Source: Microvirga sesbaniae (GTDB lineage Bacteria > Pseudomonadota > Alphaproteobacteria > Rhizobiales > Beijerinckiaceae). From it: a DNA stretch of 64,000 nt. Shown piece by piece: positions 33,389 to 40,663 of this stretch. Numbering within the stretch: the first letter of the stretch is position 1; every line of letters begins with the position of its first letter. A program made the position numbers and the translations under genes. The stretch covers positions 1 through 64,000 of the forward strand of contig NZ_JAMXFJ010000024.1 of NCBI RefSeq assembly GCF_025460805.1, given 5' to 3'. The notes under the pieces are model-generated. The model saw nothing but the letters and a program-made list of their open reading frames with translations. It did no database searches and was not told where the DNA came from.

Positions 33389-33589
33389 TCACGCGATAAT
33401 GTCGGGGGTGAGCTGATCCTCGAGCCGGATGATCTGATCCTTGAGGGAAAGCTTGCGCTTCTTGAGGCGCTGGACCTGAAGCTGATCGCCGGCGACCATG
33501 CTCTCCAGGGCGTCGATGGCCATGTCGAGGTCGCGGTGTTCCTGCTTCAGACGGGCCAATTCCGCTTCAAGTTCAGCCAATTCGGTCAT
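33389..33589 (-). CDS. YdcH family (DUF465) small coiled-coil protein
   Basis: A 66-residue protein, almost entirely predicted helix: MTELAELEAELARLKQEHRDL, then MVAGDQLQVQRLKKRKLSLKDQI, the DUF465 signature. Function unknown in the family. A second member lies at 34067 on the opposite strand, with family 1 repeats between them. Confidence 0.87.
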   Translation of the reverse strand: MTELAELEAELARLKQEHRDLDMAIDALESMVAGDQLQVQRLKKRKLSLKDQIIRLEDQLTPDIIA

Positions 33590-33599
33590 TGAAATTACC

Positions 33600-33892
33600 T
33601 AGAGCCACGGACCCAAAATGGATTCCACCGGCGGGATCGATCCGATGCTCAATCCCTCCAGCGGCGCATCGTTGGGCGCGGACCCAGCGGGCCGCGCAAG
33701 CGAAAACCGGGTCCACTTTTCCGTCCGATGCGCTAGAGCCTCGGACCCAAAAGTGGACACCACTTTTGGGATTCATCCGAGGCTCCTTCTCTTGACCGGC
33801 GCATCGGATCAGGCGGACCCAGCGGGCCGCGCAAGCGAAAGCCGGGTCCACTTTCCGCTGACGCGGCCCTCTGGGTCCGTCCGATGCGCTAG
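33600..33892. repeat. Family 1 composite palindromes, tandem pair
   Basis: Two composites in tandem. The first (from 33600) has a decayed module A and a module B ending CCGATGCGC near 33733. The second (33741-33892) has perfect module A (GCCTCGGACCCAAAAGTGGA...CACTTTTGGGATTCATCCGAGGC), linker TCCTTCTCTTGACCG and an enlarged module B with GCGGGCCGCGC arms. It is the longest stretch of this family in the window. Confidence 0.85.
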
Positions 33893-34066
33893 ATGCCCGG
33901 CCGACTTGCCTTTGGGCCAAGAGGGGCGGAAGTATGCTCTCGGGCCCTGTGGAGAGCAAGATCGCCCAGGCATCTTCTACTCTCGATTCTTCGAATTTCG
34001 CCTTCGACTCGCCACACTCTGTCTGCCACAATCGGCCTGTCAGTAGATCGAATAGGAGGAACTGAC

Positions 34067-34249
34067 ATGCCGCTGCAGAATCACCTGACGGAACTGGAAC
34101 GGAAGCACCGCGCCCTCGAGCGCGAGATCCAGGACACCCTCAACAGACCGTCGGCGGATGACATGAGGCTGGCAGAACTCAAGCGCAGGAAGCTTCAGCT
34201 CAAGGACGAGATCATGCGACTGAGAAGCTCCGAATCGGCGTTGCACTAG
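34067..34249 (+). CDS. YdcH family (DUF465) small coiled-coil protein, second copy
   Basis: A 60-residue helical protein (LTELERKHRALEREIQDTL, ELKRRKLQLKDEIMRLRSSE) sharing the KRRKLxLKDEI signature with the gene at 33389. A strong ribosome binding site (AGGAGGA at 34054-34060) supports ATG 34067. It has its own terminator. Function unknown; a regulatory or scaffold role is only a guess. Confidence 0.87.
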   Translation: MPLQNHLTELERKHRALEREIQDTLNRPSADDMRLAELKRRKLQLKDEIMRLRSSESALH

Positions 34250-34281
34250 CCGTAGAATTCCCTGCAATTTCCCACCTGAAG

Positions 34282-34315
34282 AAGCCGTCGCTTCACCCAA
34301 CGAGCGGCGGCTTTT
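34282..34315 (+). terminator. Intrinsic terminator after the second YdcH gene
   Basis: AAGCCGTCGCTT pairs with GAGCGGCGGCTT (one T-G pair), followed by TTTTTC. Confidence 0.85.
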
Positions 34316-34326
34316 TCATGGGCGCC

Positions 34327-35085
34327 TCACAGATACGCGGCGACGCCGTCATAGATCAGCTTGGCGCCCACCAGGATCAGCAGGACATAGACGGCCGTAT
34401 AGAACGCCTGGCCGGAGACGCGGCGCACCAGGAGGACGCCGGCCCAGGTCGACGCGATGGCGACCGGAAACAGGGCGCCCGCCGTCGTCATGTTCTCCGT
34501 GGTGAACTGTCCGAGCGCCAGATAGGGCGGCACCTTGATCCAGTTGACGAGCGCGAAGAGCACGGCCCCCGTTCCGACGAAGATGTCGCGCGGCAGGCGC
34601 TGGGGCATGACATAGATCTGGAAGGGCGGGCCGCCCGCATGGGCGACCATGCTGGTGAAGCCGGTCACCCAGCCCCAGAAGATGCCGCGCGGCACGTCGG
34701 CCGGCGCGGGCTTCGGCGGGGTGGCCCGGCGTTCCACCACCATGCGGCGGACAGCGAAGGCCACCGAGATAACCCCGACCGCCAGCTTGACCGCCGCATC
34801 CGAGACCTGGGCGGCCAGGAGATAGCCCGTGACGATGCCCGAAATGGCCCCCAGGAGCAGGATCACCACGTTGCGCCGGTCCCAGGCGTGCCGGTAGGCC
34901 CAGACGGACACCACGTCCTGGACGATCAGGATCGGCAGGGTGATGGCGGCCGCCTGGACGGGCGAGACCACGAGGGCCATCAGGGGAAGCGAGAGGGCGC
35001 CGAGCCCCGAGAAGCCGCCCTTGGCGAGGCCGAGCAGGATCACCGCGGGAATGGCGGCGGCATAGAAGAGAGGATCGGTAATCAC
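34327..35085 (-). CDS. TauE/SafE family sulfite/anion exporter
   Basis: A 252-residue inner-membrane protein with about eight hydrophobic segments and the TauE/SafE pattern (LLGLAKGGFSGLGALSLPLMAL; MVAHAGGPPFQIYVMPQ). Members export sulfite, sulfoacetate or similar small anions; the substrate here is unknown. The start is taken as GTG 35085 (ITDPLFYAAAIP), because the frame upstream to 35205 is non-family Ser/Arg sequence. It is divergent from the propionyl-CoA synthetase gene, with 113 bp between. Confidence 0.85.
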   Translation of the reverse strand: MITDPLFYAAAIPAVILLGLAKGGFSGLGALSLPLMALVVSPVQAAAITLPILIVQDVVSVWAYRHAWDRRNVVILLLGAISGIVTGYLLAAQVSDAAVKLAVGVISVAFAVRRMVVERRATPPKPAPADVPRGIFWGWVTGFTSMVAHAGGPPFQIYVMPQRLPRDIFVGTGAVLFALVNWIKVPPYLALGQFTTENMTTAGALFPVAIASTWAGVLLVRRVSGQAFYTAVYVLLILVGAKLIYDGVAAYL

Positions 35086-35198
35086 GACAGCACTCGCCGA
35101 AAGTCGACTCACCGAAAGTCGCCCCTGACCACGGCTTGGGGGCCTGCTACCACAGCAGGCGCTCGAAGTCTCATGCACTGAACGCAACGGGGAACGCC

Positions 35199-37112
35199 AT
35201 GCCATCCGCCCAGAGCCGCTATCATGAGGTCTATGCCGGCTGGAAGGCCGATCCGGTGGGTTTTTGGGAAGAGGCGTCCCGGGAGATCGACTGGATCAAG
35301 CCCGCCGAAGCGGTGTTCGACCCGCAGGCGGGCGTTTACGGCCGATGGTTCGTCGGGGCCGAGTGCAACACCTGCTACAACGCCGTCGACCGGCACGTAG
35401 CCACGCGCGGCGACCAGGCGGCGATCATCTACGACAGCCCCGTCACCGGCACCAAGCGCAGCATCACCTATGCCGAGCTGCAGGACGAGGTCGCGACTCT
35501 CGCGGCCGTCCTGCAGGACATGGGCGTCACGAAGGGCGATCGGGTCGTCATCTATATGCCGATGATCCCGGAAACGAGCTTCGCCATGCTGGCCTGCGCG
35601 CGCATCGGGGCCATTCACTCCGTGGTCTTCGGCGGTTTCGCCGCCAAGGAGCTCGCGACCCGCATCGACGACGCCCGGCCGAAGATCATCCTGTCCGCGT
35701 CCTGCGGCATCGAGGGCGGGCGCATCATTCCCTACAAGCCGCTCCTGGACGAGGCGATCGCCCTGTCCTCGTCCAAGCCGGAGGCCTGCCTCGTCTTCCA
35801 GCGGCCGCAGCTCGCCTGCGACCTCGCCGAGGGCCGCGACCGGGACTGGGCCGGCGCGGTCGCGGCAACCAGGGCCCAGGGCCGGGAGGCCGACTGTGTT
35901 CCCCTGGCCGCGACCGACCCGCTCTACGTGCTCTATACGTCGGGCACCACCGGCATTCCGAAAGGGGTGGTGCGCGACAACGGCGGCCATATGGTCGCGC
36001 TGAAATGGTCCATGGGCCATTTCTTCGGCGTGCAGCCCGGCGAGGTGTTCTGGGCGGCTTCCGACGTGGGCTGGGTGGTCGGCCATTCCTACATCGTGTA
36101 CGGGCCGCTGCTTCACGGCTGCACGGCCATCCTCTACGAGGGCAAGCCGGTGGGCACGCCCGACGCGGGCGCCTATTGGCGGGTGATCTCGGATCATGGG
36201 GTCGTGACCCTCTTCACCGCGCCGACCGCCTTCCGGGCGATCAAGAAGGAGGATCCGAAGGCGGAGCTCCTGAGAAACTATGATCTCTCGTCCTTCCGGG
36301 CCCTGTTCCTGGCCGGCGAACGGGCGGATCCGGATACGGTCAAATGGGCTGAGGACATCCTGCAGGTTCCGGTGATCGACCATTGGTGGCAGACGGAGAC
36401 CGGTTGGCCCGTGGCCGGCAATCCCCTCGGGCTCGGCGCGCTTCCCGTCAAGCATGGTTCGCCCACGGTGCCGATGCCGGGCTACACCCTCGAGGTGCTG
36501 GACGAGGGCGGCAAGCCGGTCGGGCCCAACACCATGGGGGCCATCGTGATCAAGCTGCCGCTGCCCCCAGGCGCCCTGCCGACCCTGTGGCAGGCGGACG
36601 GGCGCTTCCGGGACTCGTACCTGTCGGTCTATCCCGGCTACTACAACACCTCGGATGCGGGCTATCTCGACGAGGACGGCTACATCTGGGTCATGGGCCG
36701 CACCGACGACATCATCAACGTGGCGGGCCACCGCCTGTCGACGGGCGGCATGGAGGAGGTGCTGGCCTCCCATCCGGCGGTGGCGGAATGCGCGGTGATC
36801 GGCATGAAGGACGCCCTCAAGGGCGAGGTGCCGTGCGGCTTCGTGGTGCTCAAATCCGGCATCGACCGGCCGCCGGAGGAGATCGAGGCCGAGCTGGTGG
36901 CGCTGGTGCGCGACAGGATCGGGCCCGTGGCCGCCTTCAAGCTCGCGATCACCGTGGCCCGCCTGCCCAAGACCCGTTCGGGCAAGATCCTGCGCGGCAC
37001 CATGAAGAAGATCGCCGACGGCGATTCGTGGTCGACGCCCGCGACCATCGACGACCCGATGATCCTGGCCGAGATCGGGGACGCGCTGCGGGCGAGGGGG
37101 CTTTCCGTCTGA
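35199..37112 (+). CDS. Propionyl-CoA synthetase-like acyl-CoA ligase
   Basis: A 637-residue ANL-superfamily enzyme that activates a short-chain acid (propionate or acetate) to the acyl-CoA through an acyl-AMP. It begins with an ACAS_N segment (YAGWKADPVGFWEEASREIDW). AMP motifs: YTSGTTGIPKG, HWWQTETGWP, GRTDDIINVAGHRLSTGGMEE. The C-terminal lysine that is usually acetylated lies in KTRSGKILRG. The length and the VYGRWFVGAECNTCYNAVDRH start favour PrpE over Acs. ATG 35199 follows GGGGAACGCC. Confidence 0.92.
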   Translation: MPSAQSRYHEVYAGWKADPVGFWEEASREIDWIKPAEAVFDPQAGVYGRWFVGAECNTCYNAVDRHVATRGDQAAIIYDSPVTGTKRSITYAELQDEVATLAAVLQDMGVTKGDRVVIYMPMIPETSFAMLACARIGAIHSVVFGGFAAKELATRIDDARPKIILSASCGIEGGRIIPYKPLLDEAIALSSSKPEACLVFQRPQLACDLAEGRDRDWAGAVAATRAQGREADCVPLAATDPLYVLYTSGTTGIPKGVVRDNGGHMVALKWSMGHFFGVQPGEVFWAASDVGWVVGHSYIVYGPLLHGCTAILYEGKPVGTPDAGAYWRVISDHGVVTLFTAPTAFRAIKKEDPKAELLRNYDLSSFRALFLAGERADPDTVKWAEDILQVPVIDHWWQTETGWPVAGNPLGLGALPVKHGSPTVPMPGYTLEVLDEGGKPVGPNTMGAIVIKLPLPPGALPTLWQADGRFRDSYLSVYPGYYNTSDAGYLDEDGYIWVMGRTDDIINVAGHRLSTGGMEEVLASHPAVAECAVIGMKDALKGEVPCGFVVLKSGIDRPPEEIEAELVALVRDRIGPVAAFKLAITVARLPKTRSGKILRGTMKKIADGDSWSTPATIDDPMILAEIGDALRARGLSV

Positions 37113-37125
37113 AAGGAACCCGAGG

Positions 37126-37444
37126 ATGCCGAATTCAGCCGAGGACGAGCAGGCGCGTTTCGAAGCCCTGCTGGCGCAGGCCCTGGGTGAGGACGACAAG
37201 GCCCTCAAGCATCGGACCCAAAAGTGGACTTGCACTTTTGGGATCCATCCGATGCTTTCTTCTTGGATGAGAGCATCGGTCCGATGCTCTAGCCCACCGT
37301 GCGGCCAAGGATCTGCGCGGCGAGGCGCGGCACGATGCCGTCGGGGCGAAAGCGAGCTTCGAGCGTCAGCGCGACAGGCCCGCGAAGCCGCGCCGGCGGC
37401 TGCGCCGCCGGGAGGCCGCGCCGCCGGGAGGCGGTCAGGAGTGA
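37126..37444 (+). pseudogene. Small hypothetical gene split by a family 1 repeat
   Basis: A gene with a ribosome binding site (AGGAACCCGAGG) starts at 37126 with MPNSAEDEQARFEALLAQAL and GEDDKA. It is then interrupted by a family 1 repeat (37209-37289). Beyond the repeat, a different frame resumes a charged sequence (AHRAAKDLRGEARHDAVGAK, ASFERQRDRPAKPRRRLRRR) and stops at 37442-37444. The two halves fit as one ~75-codon basic protein. The insertion is not a multiple of three, so the product is now an unrelated frame after residue ~27. It lies 13 nt after the acyl-CoA synthetase gene. Family not recognised. Confidence 0.65.
37209..37289. repeat. Family 1 palindrome with minimal second hairpin
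   Basis: Perfect module A (GCATCGGACCCAAAAGTGGA...CACTTTTGGGATCCATCCGATGC), linker TTTCTTCTTGGATGA and a minimal module B (GAGCATCGGTCCGATGCTC). It sits inside the small gene at 37126. Confidence 0.9.
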
Positions 37445-37462
37445 GTCGACGCCCCCTCAAGG

Positions 37463-37488
37463 AAAAGGCCCGGATCGCTCCGGGCCTT
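37463..37488 (-). terminator. Terminator of trcR
   Basis: AAGGCCCGGA (37465-37474) pairs with TCCGGGCCTT (37479-37488); on the minus strand TTTTCCTT follows. It is 20-45 bp past the trcR stop. Confidence 0.85.
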
Positions 37489-37507
37489 CCGTCTCGAAAT
37501 CCTACTC

Positions 37508-38224
37508 CTACTCCTCGTCCTCGTCGTCGCGCCTGAGCTGCTTCAGCTTGGCGAAGACCGAGTTGACGTCGATGTTCTCTTCCTGCGCGGGCTTCGGGCG
37601 GCTCATGTCGGCGAACGGGTCGACCCGCTCGGGTGCCGTGGAGATCTCCGCCGGCATCAGGGTGCCGCCATGCTCCTGGGTCTCGACCTGCGGCCGGTCC
37701 TTGGCGGCGCGCTGGACCTCGAAGTCGAGGTCGATCTGCGAGCAGAGGCCGAGCGTCACCGGGTCCATGGGCGAGAGGCTCGCCGAGTTCCAGTGCGTGC
37801 GGTCGCGGACCTGCTGGATCGTGGTCTTGGTGGTGCCCACGAGGCGCATGATCTGCGCGTCCTTCAGCTCGGGATGGTTGCGCACGAGCCAGAGGATCGC
37901 GTTCGGGCGATCGTGGCGGCGGGACACCGGGGTGTAGCGCGGCCCCTTCTTGACCCGCTTCTGCTCAGGCAGCTTCACCCGCGTCTCGGCGAGGCGCAGG
38001 CGGTGGTTCGGGTTGTCCTGAGCCTTCTCGATCTCCTCACGGGTCAACTGGCCCGTGGTCACCGGGTCGAGGCCCTTGATGCCTGCCGCGACCTCGCCGT
38101 CGGCGATGCCCTTCACCTCGAGCGGGTGAAGCTTGCAGAAATCGGCGATCTGGTCGAACGACAGCGATGTATTCTCGACGAGCCAGACGGCTGTCGCCTT
38201 CGGCATCAACGGTCCCTGGGACAT
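37508..38224 (-). CDS. trcR: Cell cycle transcriptional regulator TrcR (DUF1013)
   Basis: A 238-residue cytoplasmic protein of the DUF1013 family, conserved in alphaproteobacteria; the Caulobacter member TrcR acts on transcription of the cell-cycle regulator ctrA. Seen: an N-terminal HTH-like region (ATAVWLVENTSLSFDQIADF, FCKLHPLEVKGIADGEV), a second one (NAILWLVRNHPELKDAQIMR followed by LVGTTKTTIQQVRDRTHWN), and an acidic C-terminus. GGAGGTTCACATTC precedes the ATG at 38224. It has a strong promoter and a structured leader at 38310-38371. Confidence 0.92.
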   Translation of the reverse strand: MSQGPLMPKATAVWLVENTSLSFDQIADFCKLHPLEVKGIADGEVAAGIKGLDPVTTGQLTREEIEKAQDNPNHRLRLAETRVKLPEQKRVKKGPRYTPVSRRHDRPNAILWLVRNHPELKDAQIMRLVGTTKTTIQQVRDRTHWNSASLSPMDPVTLGLCSQIDLDFEVQRAAKDRPQVETQEHGGTLMPAEISTAPERVDPFADMSRPKPAQEENIDVNSVFAKLKQLRRDDEDEE

Positions 38225-38309
38225 GAATGTGAACCTCCTTCAGGCCGGGCGCCGGATGTCGGCGCCGCACGGCAAAACTCTCTCGCGCTCCGAACCGGCC
38301 CGGCCGGAG

Positions 38310-38371
38310 CATCTCGTCTCACGATGTGAGGGAAACGAGATGATTATAGGGATCGTGCCGGGATGTTGCAA
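38310..38371 (-). promoter_or_regulatory. trcR promoter with 5' leader hairpin
   Basis: On the minus strand: -35 TTGCAA (38366-38371), 17-bp spacer, perfect -10 TATAAT (38343-38348). The predicted start (~38336) is immediately followed by a nested hairpin: CATCTCG (38310-38316) pairs with CGAGATG (38336-38342), and CTCAC with GTGAG inside. About 110 nt of leader remain before the trcR start. Confidence 0.65.
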
Positions 38372-38374
38372 ATT

Positions 38375-39373
38375 TTAAAGGGTCAGCACGATCTTGCCGA
38401 TGTGCTCGCCCCCGTCCATCCGGGCATGGGCCTCGGCCACGTCCTCGAAGGCGAAGCGCGAGTCCATGACCGGCCGGCACCGGCCCTGTGCCAGGAGCGG
38501 CCAGACCCTCTCCTCGAGCGCCTCGGCGATCTCGGCCTTTTCCGCCGGGGACCGCGGGCGCAGGGTCGAACCCGTATGGGTGAGCCGCTTGACCATCAGG
38601 CGGCGGAAGTCGACTTCGGCTTTCGGGCTCCGGAGGAAGGCGATCTGCACGACCCGGCCGTCCTGGGCGGCAGCCTCGTAGTTGCGGGGGATGTAGTCGC
38701 CGCCGACCATGTCGAGGATCACGTCCACGCCCCGGCCCCCTGTGGCGTCCTTGGCGGCCGCCACGAAATCCTGGTTCCGGTAGTTGACCGCCACATCGGC
38801 TCCGAGGCGCAGGCACGCGTCGCATTTGTCCGCCGATCCGGCGGTCGCGATCACCGTGGCGCCGAAGGCCTTGGCGAGCTGGATCGCCGTGGTGCCGATG
38901 CCGGAGGTTCCGCCATGGACGAGCAGCGTCTCGCCCGATCGCAGACGCCCCCGGTCGAACACATTGGTCCAGACGGTGAAATAGGTCTCCGGGATGGCGC
39001 CGGCCTCCTCGAAGGAGAGACCTGGGGGAATCGGCAGGGCATTGCCCTCATGGACCACCGCATAGTCCGCATAGCCCCCGCCGGGGACCAGGGCCATGAC
39101 CGGGGCGCCGACGGCAAATCGTGCGGCGTCGGGGCCCGCGGCCGCGACCTCGCCGGCAATCTCGAGCCCGAGGATGTCCGGAGCGCCGGGCGGCGGCGGG
39201 TAGCCGCCCTGGCGCTGGATCACGTCGGGGCGGTTCACGCCGGCGGCCTTCACCTGGACCAGGATCTCGCCTTCCTTCGGCACGGGAACCGGACGCTGGA
39301 CGATCCTGAGAACCTCCGGCCCGCCGCTCCCTTCGGCGACGACGGCGCGCATCATCTGCGGGATCTGCCGCAT
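38375..39373 (-). CDS. NAD(P)H-quinone oxidoreductase, zinc-free MDR family
   Basis: A 332-residue medium-chain dehydrogenase of the quinone oxidoreductase/PIG3 branch (VKAAGVNRPDVIQRQGGYPPPP, GLEIAGEVAAAG). The cofactor loop is LLVHGGTSGIGTTAIQLAKAFGA, a form associated with NADPH. It lacks the catalytic zinc cysteines of alcohol dehydrogenases. Probably reduces quinones or enones. It may be transcribed ahead of trcR, but trcR has its own promoter in the 150-bp gap. Confidence 0.93.
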   Translation of the reverse strand: MRQIPQMMRAVVAEGSGGPEVLRIVQRPVPVPKEGEILVQVKAAGVNRPDVIQRQGGYPPPPGAPDILGLEIAGEVAAAGPDAARFAVGAPVMALVPGGGYADYAVVHEGNALPIPPGLSFEEAGAIPETYFTVWTNVFDRGRLRSGETLLVHGGTSGIGTTAIQLAKAFGATVIATAGSADKCDACLRLGADVAVNYRNQDFVAAAKDATGGRGVDVILDMVGGDYIPRNYEAAAQDGRVVQIAFLRSPKAEVDFRRLMVKRLTHTGSTLRPRSPAEKAEIAEALEERVWPLLAQGRCRPVMDSRFAFEDVAEAHARMDGGEHIGKIVLTL

Positions 39374-39470
39374 TTTTCCCTCCTTTGGTCAACAAGCTCC
39401 CGGGATATAGGCCCCGTTGGCAAGGAATACATGCCGGATTAACGTTGACGACGAACAGAAGGAGAATGCC

Positions 39471-39677
39471 ATGGCCCTCGATCCCTTCGCCGATGAGCCT
39501 CGCCAGATCATGAGCGGGCACGAGATCGGCCAGGATCTCTCGATGCTGTCCATCGACGAGCTCGACGAACGCGTCGAGATGCTGGAGCAGGAGATCGCCC
39601 GCCTCAAGGAGGCGAGGGACCGGAAGGAGAATTCCCGTGCGGCGGCGAGCGCCTTCTTCAAGCTCGGCCAGGAGTAG
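39471..39677 (+). CDS. DUF1192 family small protein
   Basis: A 68-residue protein with the DUF1192 pattern: ALDPFADEPRQIMSGHEIGQ, then MLSIDELDERVEMLEQEIARL, predicted to form a coiled coil. Function unknown; the family is typically found beside DUF1465 (RcdA) genes in alphaproteobacteria, as here. ATG 39471 follows AAGGAGAATGCC. Confidence 0.85.
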   Translation: MALDPFADEPRQIMSGHEIGQDLSMLSIDELDERVEMLEQEIARLKEARDRKENSRAAASAFFKLGQE

Positions 39678-39713
39678 GGCCGGAATCGAGGTCCATGCAA
39701 CGAAGGAACGTCC

Positions 39714-39728
39714 TTAACGGCGCGTTAA
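39714..39728. promoter_or_regulatory. Full CtrA-type binding site
   Basis: TTAACGGCGCGTTAA is TTAA-N7-TTAA, the consensus for the cell-cycle regulator CtrA, followed by CC. It lies just before a candidate small RNA and ~250 bp before rcdA. Confidence 0.6.
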
Positions 39729-39744
39729 CCATTGCCGGTTTAGG

Positions 39745-39850
39745 AATCAGGCATCCGGGCCTCGTCCTGGATGCCGAGTGGCTTTGAAGCCCACTCTGTT
39801 CGACGCTTCCCTGTGAGACTTGAAGAGCCGCCCCGAGCGGCTCGATTTTT
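39745..39850 (+). ncRNA. Candidate small RNA with three hairpins and intrinsic terminator
   Basis: Between the CtrA site and rcdA: hairpin 1 GGCATCC...GGATGCC (about 39749-39774), hairpin 2 GAGTGGCTT...AAGCCCACTC (about 39777-39797), an unpaired stretch with GACGCTTCCCTGTGAGACTT, then a terminator GAGCCGC-CCCGA-GCGGCTC (39825-39843) followed by GATTTTTG. No open reading frame fits. The unpaired CUUCCC could pair with ribosome binding sites (inference). The start is estimated. Confidence 0.5.
39825..39850 (+). terminator. Intrinsic terminator upstream of rcdA
   Basis: 7-bp GC stem (39825-39831 / 39837-39843) with a T5 run. It ends the candidate small RNA or DUF1192 transcript. Confidence 0.85.
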
Positions 39851-39868
39851 GTGGTCGGCGCCTTAACC

Positions 39869-39883
39869 TTAAGAAGAGGTTAC
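39869..39883. promoter_or_regulatory. CtrA-like site upstream of rcdA
   Basis: TTAAGAAGAGGTTAC is TTAA-N7-TTAC, one base from consensus, with a further TTAACC at 39863. It lies 93 bp before the rcdA start. CtrA control of rcdA is known in Caulobacter. Confidence 0.45.
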
Positions 39884-39975
39884 CGAGGCAAGACCCGCGG
39901 GACCGTCCTATACTCATCTCAACAGGTCGCAACCTCCGTCCCTCGGCGCGGAGGGCAGGTTTTTGGGAGATGTGC

Positions 39976-40506
39976 GTGAACGAGCCCGACGTGATCCAGC
40001 TCGATGTCGATCCTGTCCGGTTCGGGCAGAGTTTCGTGGGGTCCGAGGCCTTCAAGGCCCTCTTCCAGGAGGGCATGGAGCTCATCGAGGAAACCGCCGC
40101 TTATCTCGACGGCCCCGGCCGCGAGGAGTCCCGGAACCTGCCGCGTCAGGAAAGCCTCGTCTATGCCAGCGAGAGCATGCGCCTCACCACCCGCCTGATG
40201 CAGATCGCCTCATGGCTGCTGCTGCAGCGCGCGGTGGCGGAAGGGGAGATCTCTCCCGACCAGGCGCAGCTGGAGAAGAACCGGGTCCGCCTGAGCTCCC
40301 AGGACACCGCCACCACGGTCTCCGAATACGAGTCGCTTCCCGCGCGCCTGCGGGAGCTGATGGGCCTGGCAACCCGGCTCCACGCCCGGATCCTCCATCT
40401 CGAGCGCCTCATCGCCGAGGCGGGAGCCCCCTCGCAAGCTCCGGTTCCCAACCCGGTCGCGACCCAGCTCGGCATGCTCCAGCGGGCTTTCGGCCTGACG
40501 GAGTAG
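39976..40506 (+). CDS. rcdA: DUF1465 protein, homologue of RcdA (CtrA proteolysis adaptor)
   Basis: A 176-residue helical protein of the DUF1465 family. In Caulobacter RcdA helps deliver CtrA and other substrates to the ClpXP protease at the cell pole. Conserved features: FGQSFVGSEAFKALFQEGMELIEETAAYLDG, SLVYASESMRLTTRLMQIASWLL and LPARLRELMGLATRLHARILHL. GTG 39976 is preferred over ATG 39970 because GGGAG (39965-39969) is directly adjacent to the latter. It is preceded by CtrA-type sites and followed by a shared terminator with rpmE. Confidence 0.88.
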   Translation: MNEPDVIQLDVDPVRFGQSFVGSEAFKALFQEGMELIEETAAYLDGPGREESRNLPRQESLVYASESMRLTTRLMQIASWLLLQRAVAEGEISPDQAQLEKNRVRLSSQDTATTVSEYESLPARLRELMGLATRLHARILHLERLIAEAGAPSQAPVPNPVATQLGMLQRAFGLTE

Positions 40507-40523
40507 CGGCTTCGGCCCGGATC

Positions 40524-40554
40524 CGTCATCGCCGGGACAAGCCCGGCCATGACG
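40524..40554. repeat. Family 2 single hairpin
   Basis: CGTCATCGCCGGGACAAGCC continues to CGGCCATGACG: one hairpin of family 2, 18 bp after the rcdA stop. Confidence 0.75.
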
Positions 40555-40603
40555 GACCCGGCCATGCGGCCCTCCCTGCGAGAGCAAGCGGACGAGCAAA
40601 GAA

Positions 40604-40627
40604 AAAGCCCCGCCGAAGCGGGGCTTT
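40604..40627. terminator. Bidirectional terminator between rcdA and rpmE
   Basis: AAAGCCCCG (40604-40612) pairs with CGGGGCTTT (40619-40627). On the minus strand TTTTTCTTTGC follows, a strong rpmE terminator. Confidence 0.88.
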
Positions 40628-40663
40628 CGCGTTCTGGTGACGTCACCAGCGCAGGGCGCCGGC

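Noticed and set aside
37299..37937. Plus-strand frame opposite trcR
   Set aside because: Overlaps trcR and its terminator; low-complexity Arg/Ser content typical of a shadow frame.
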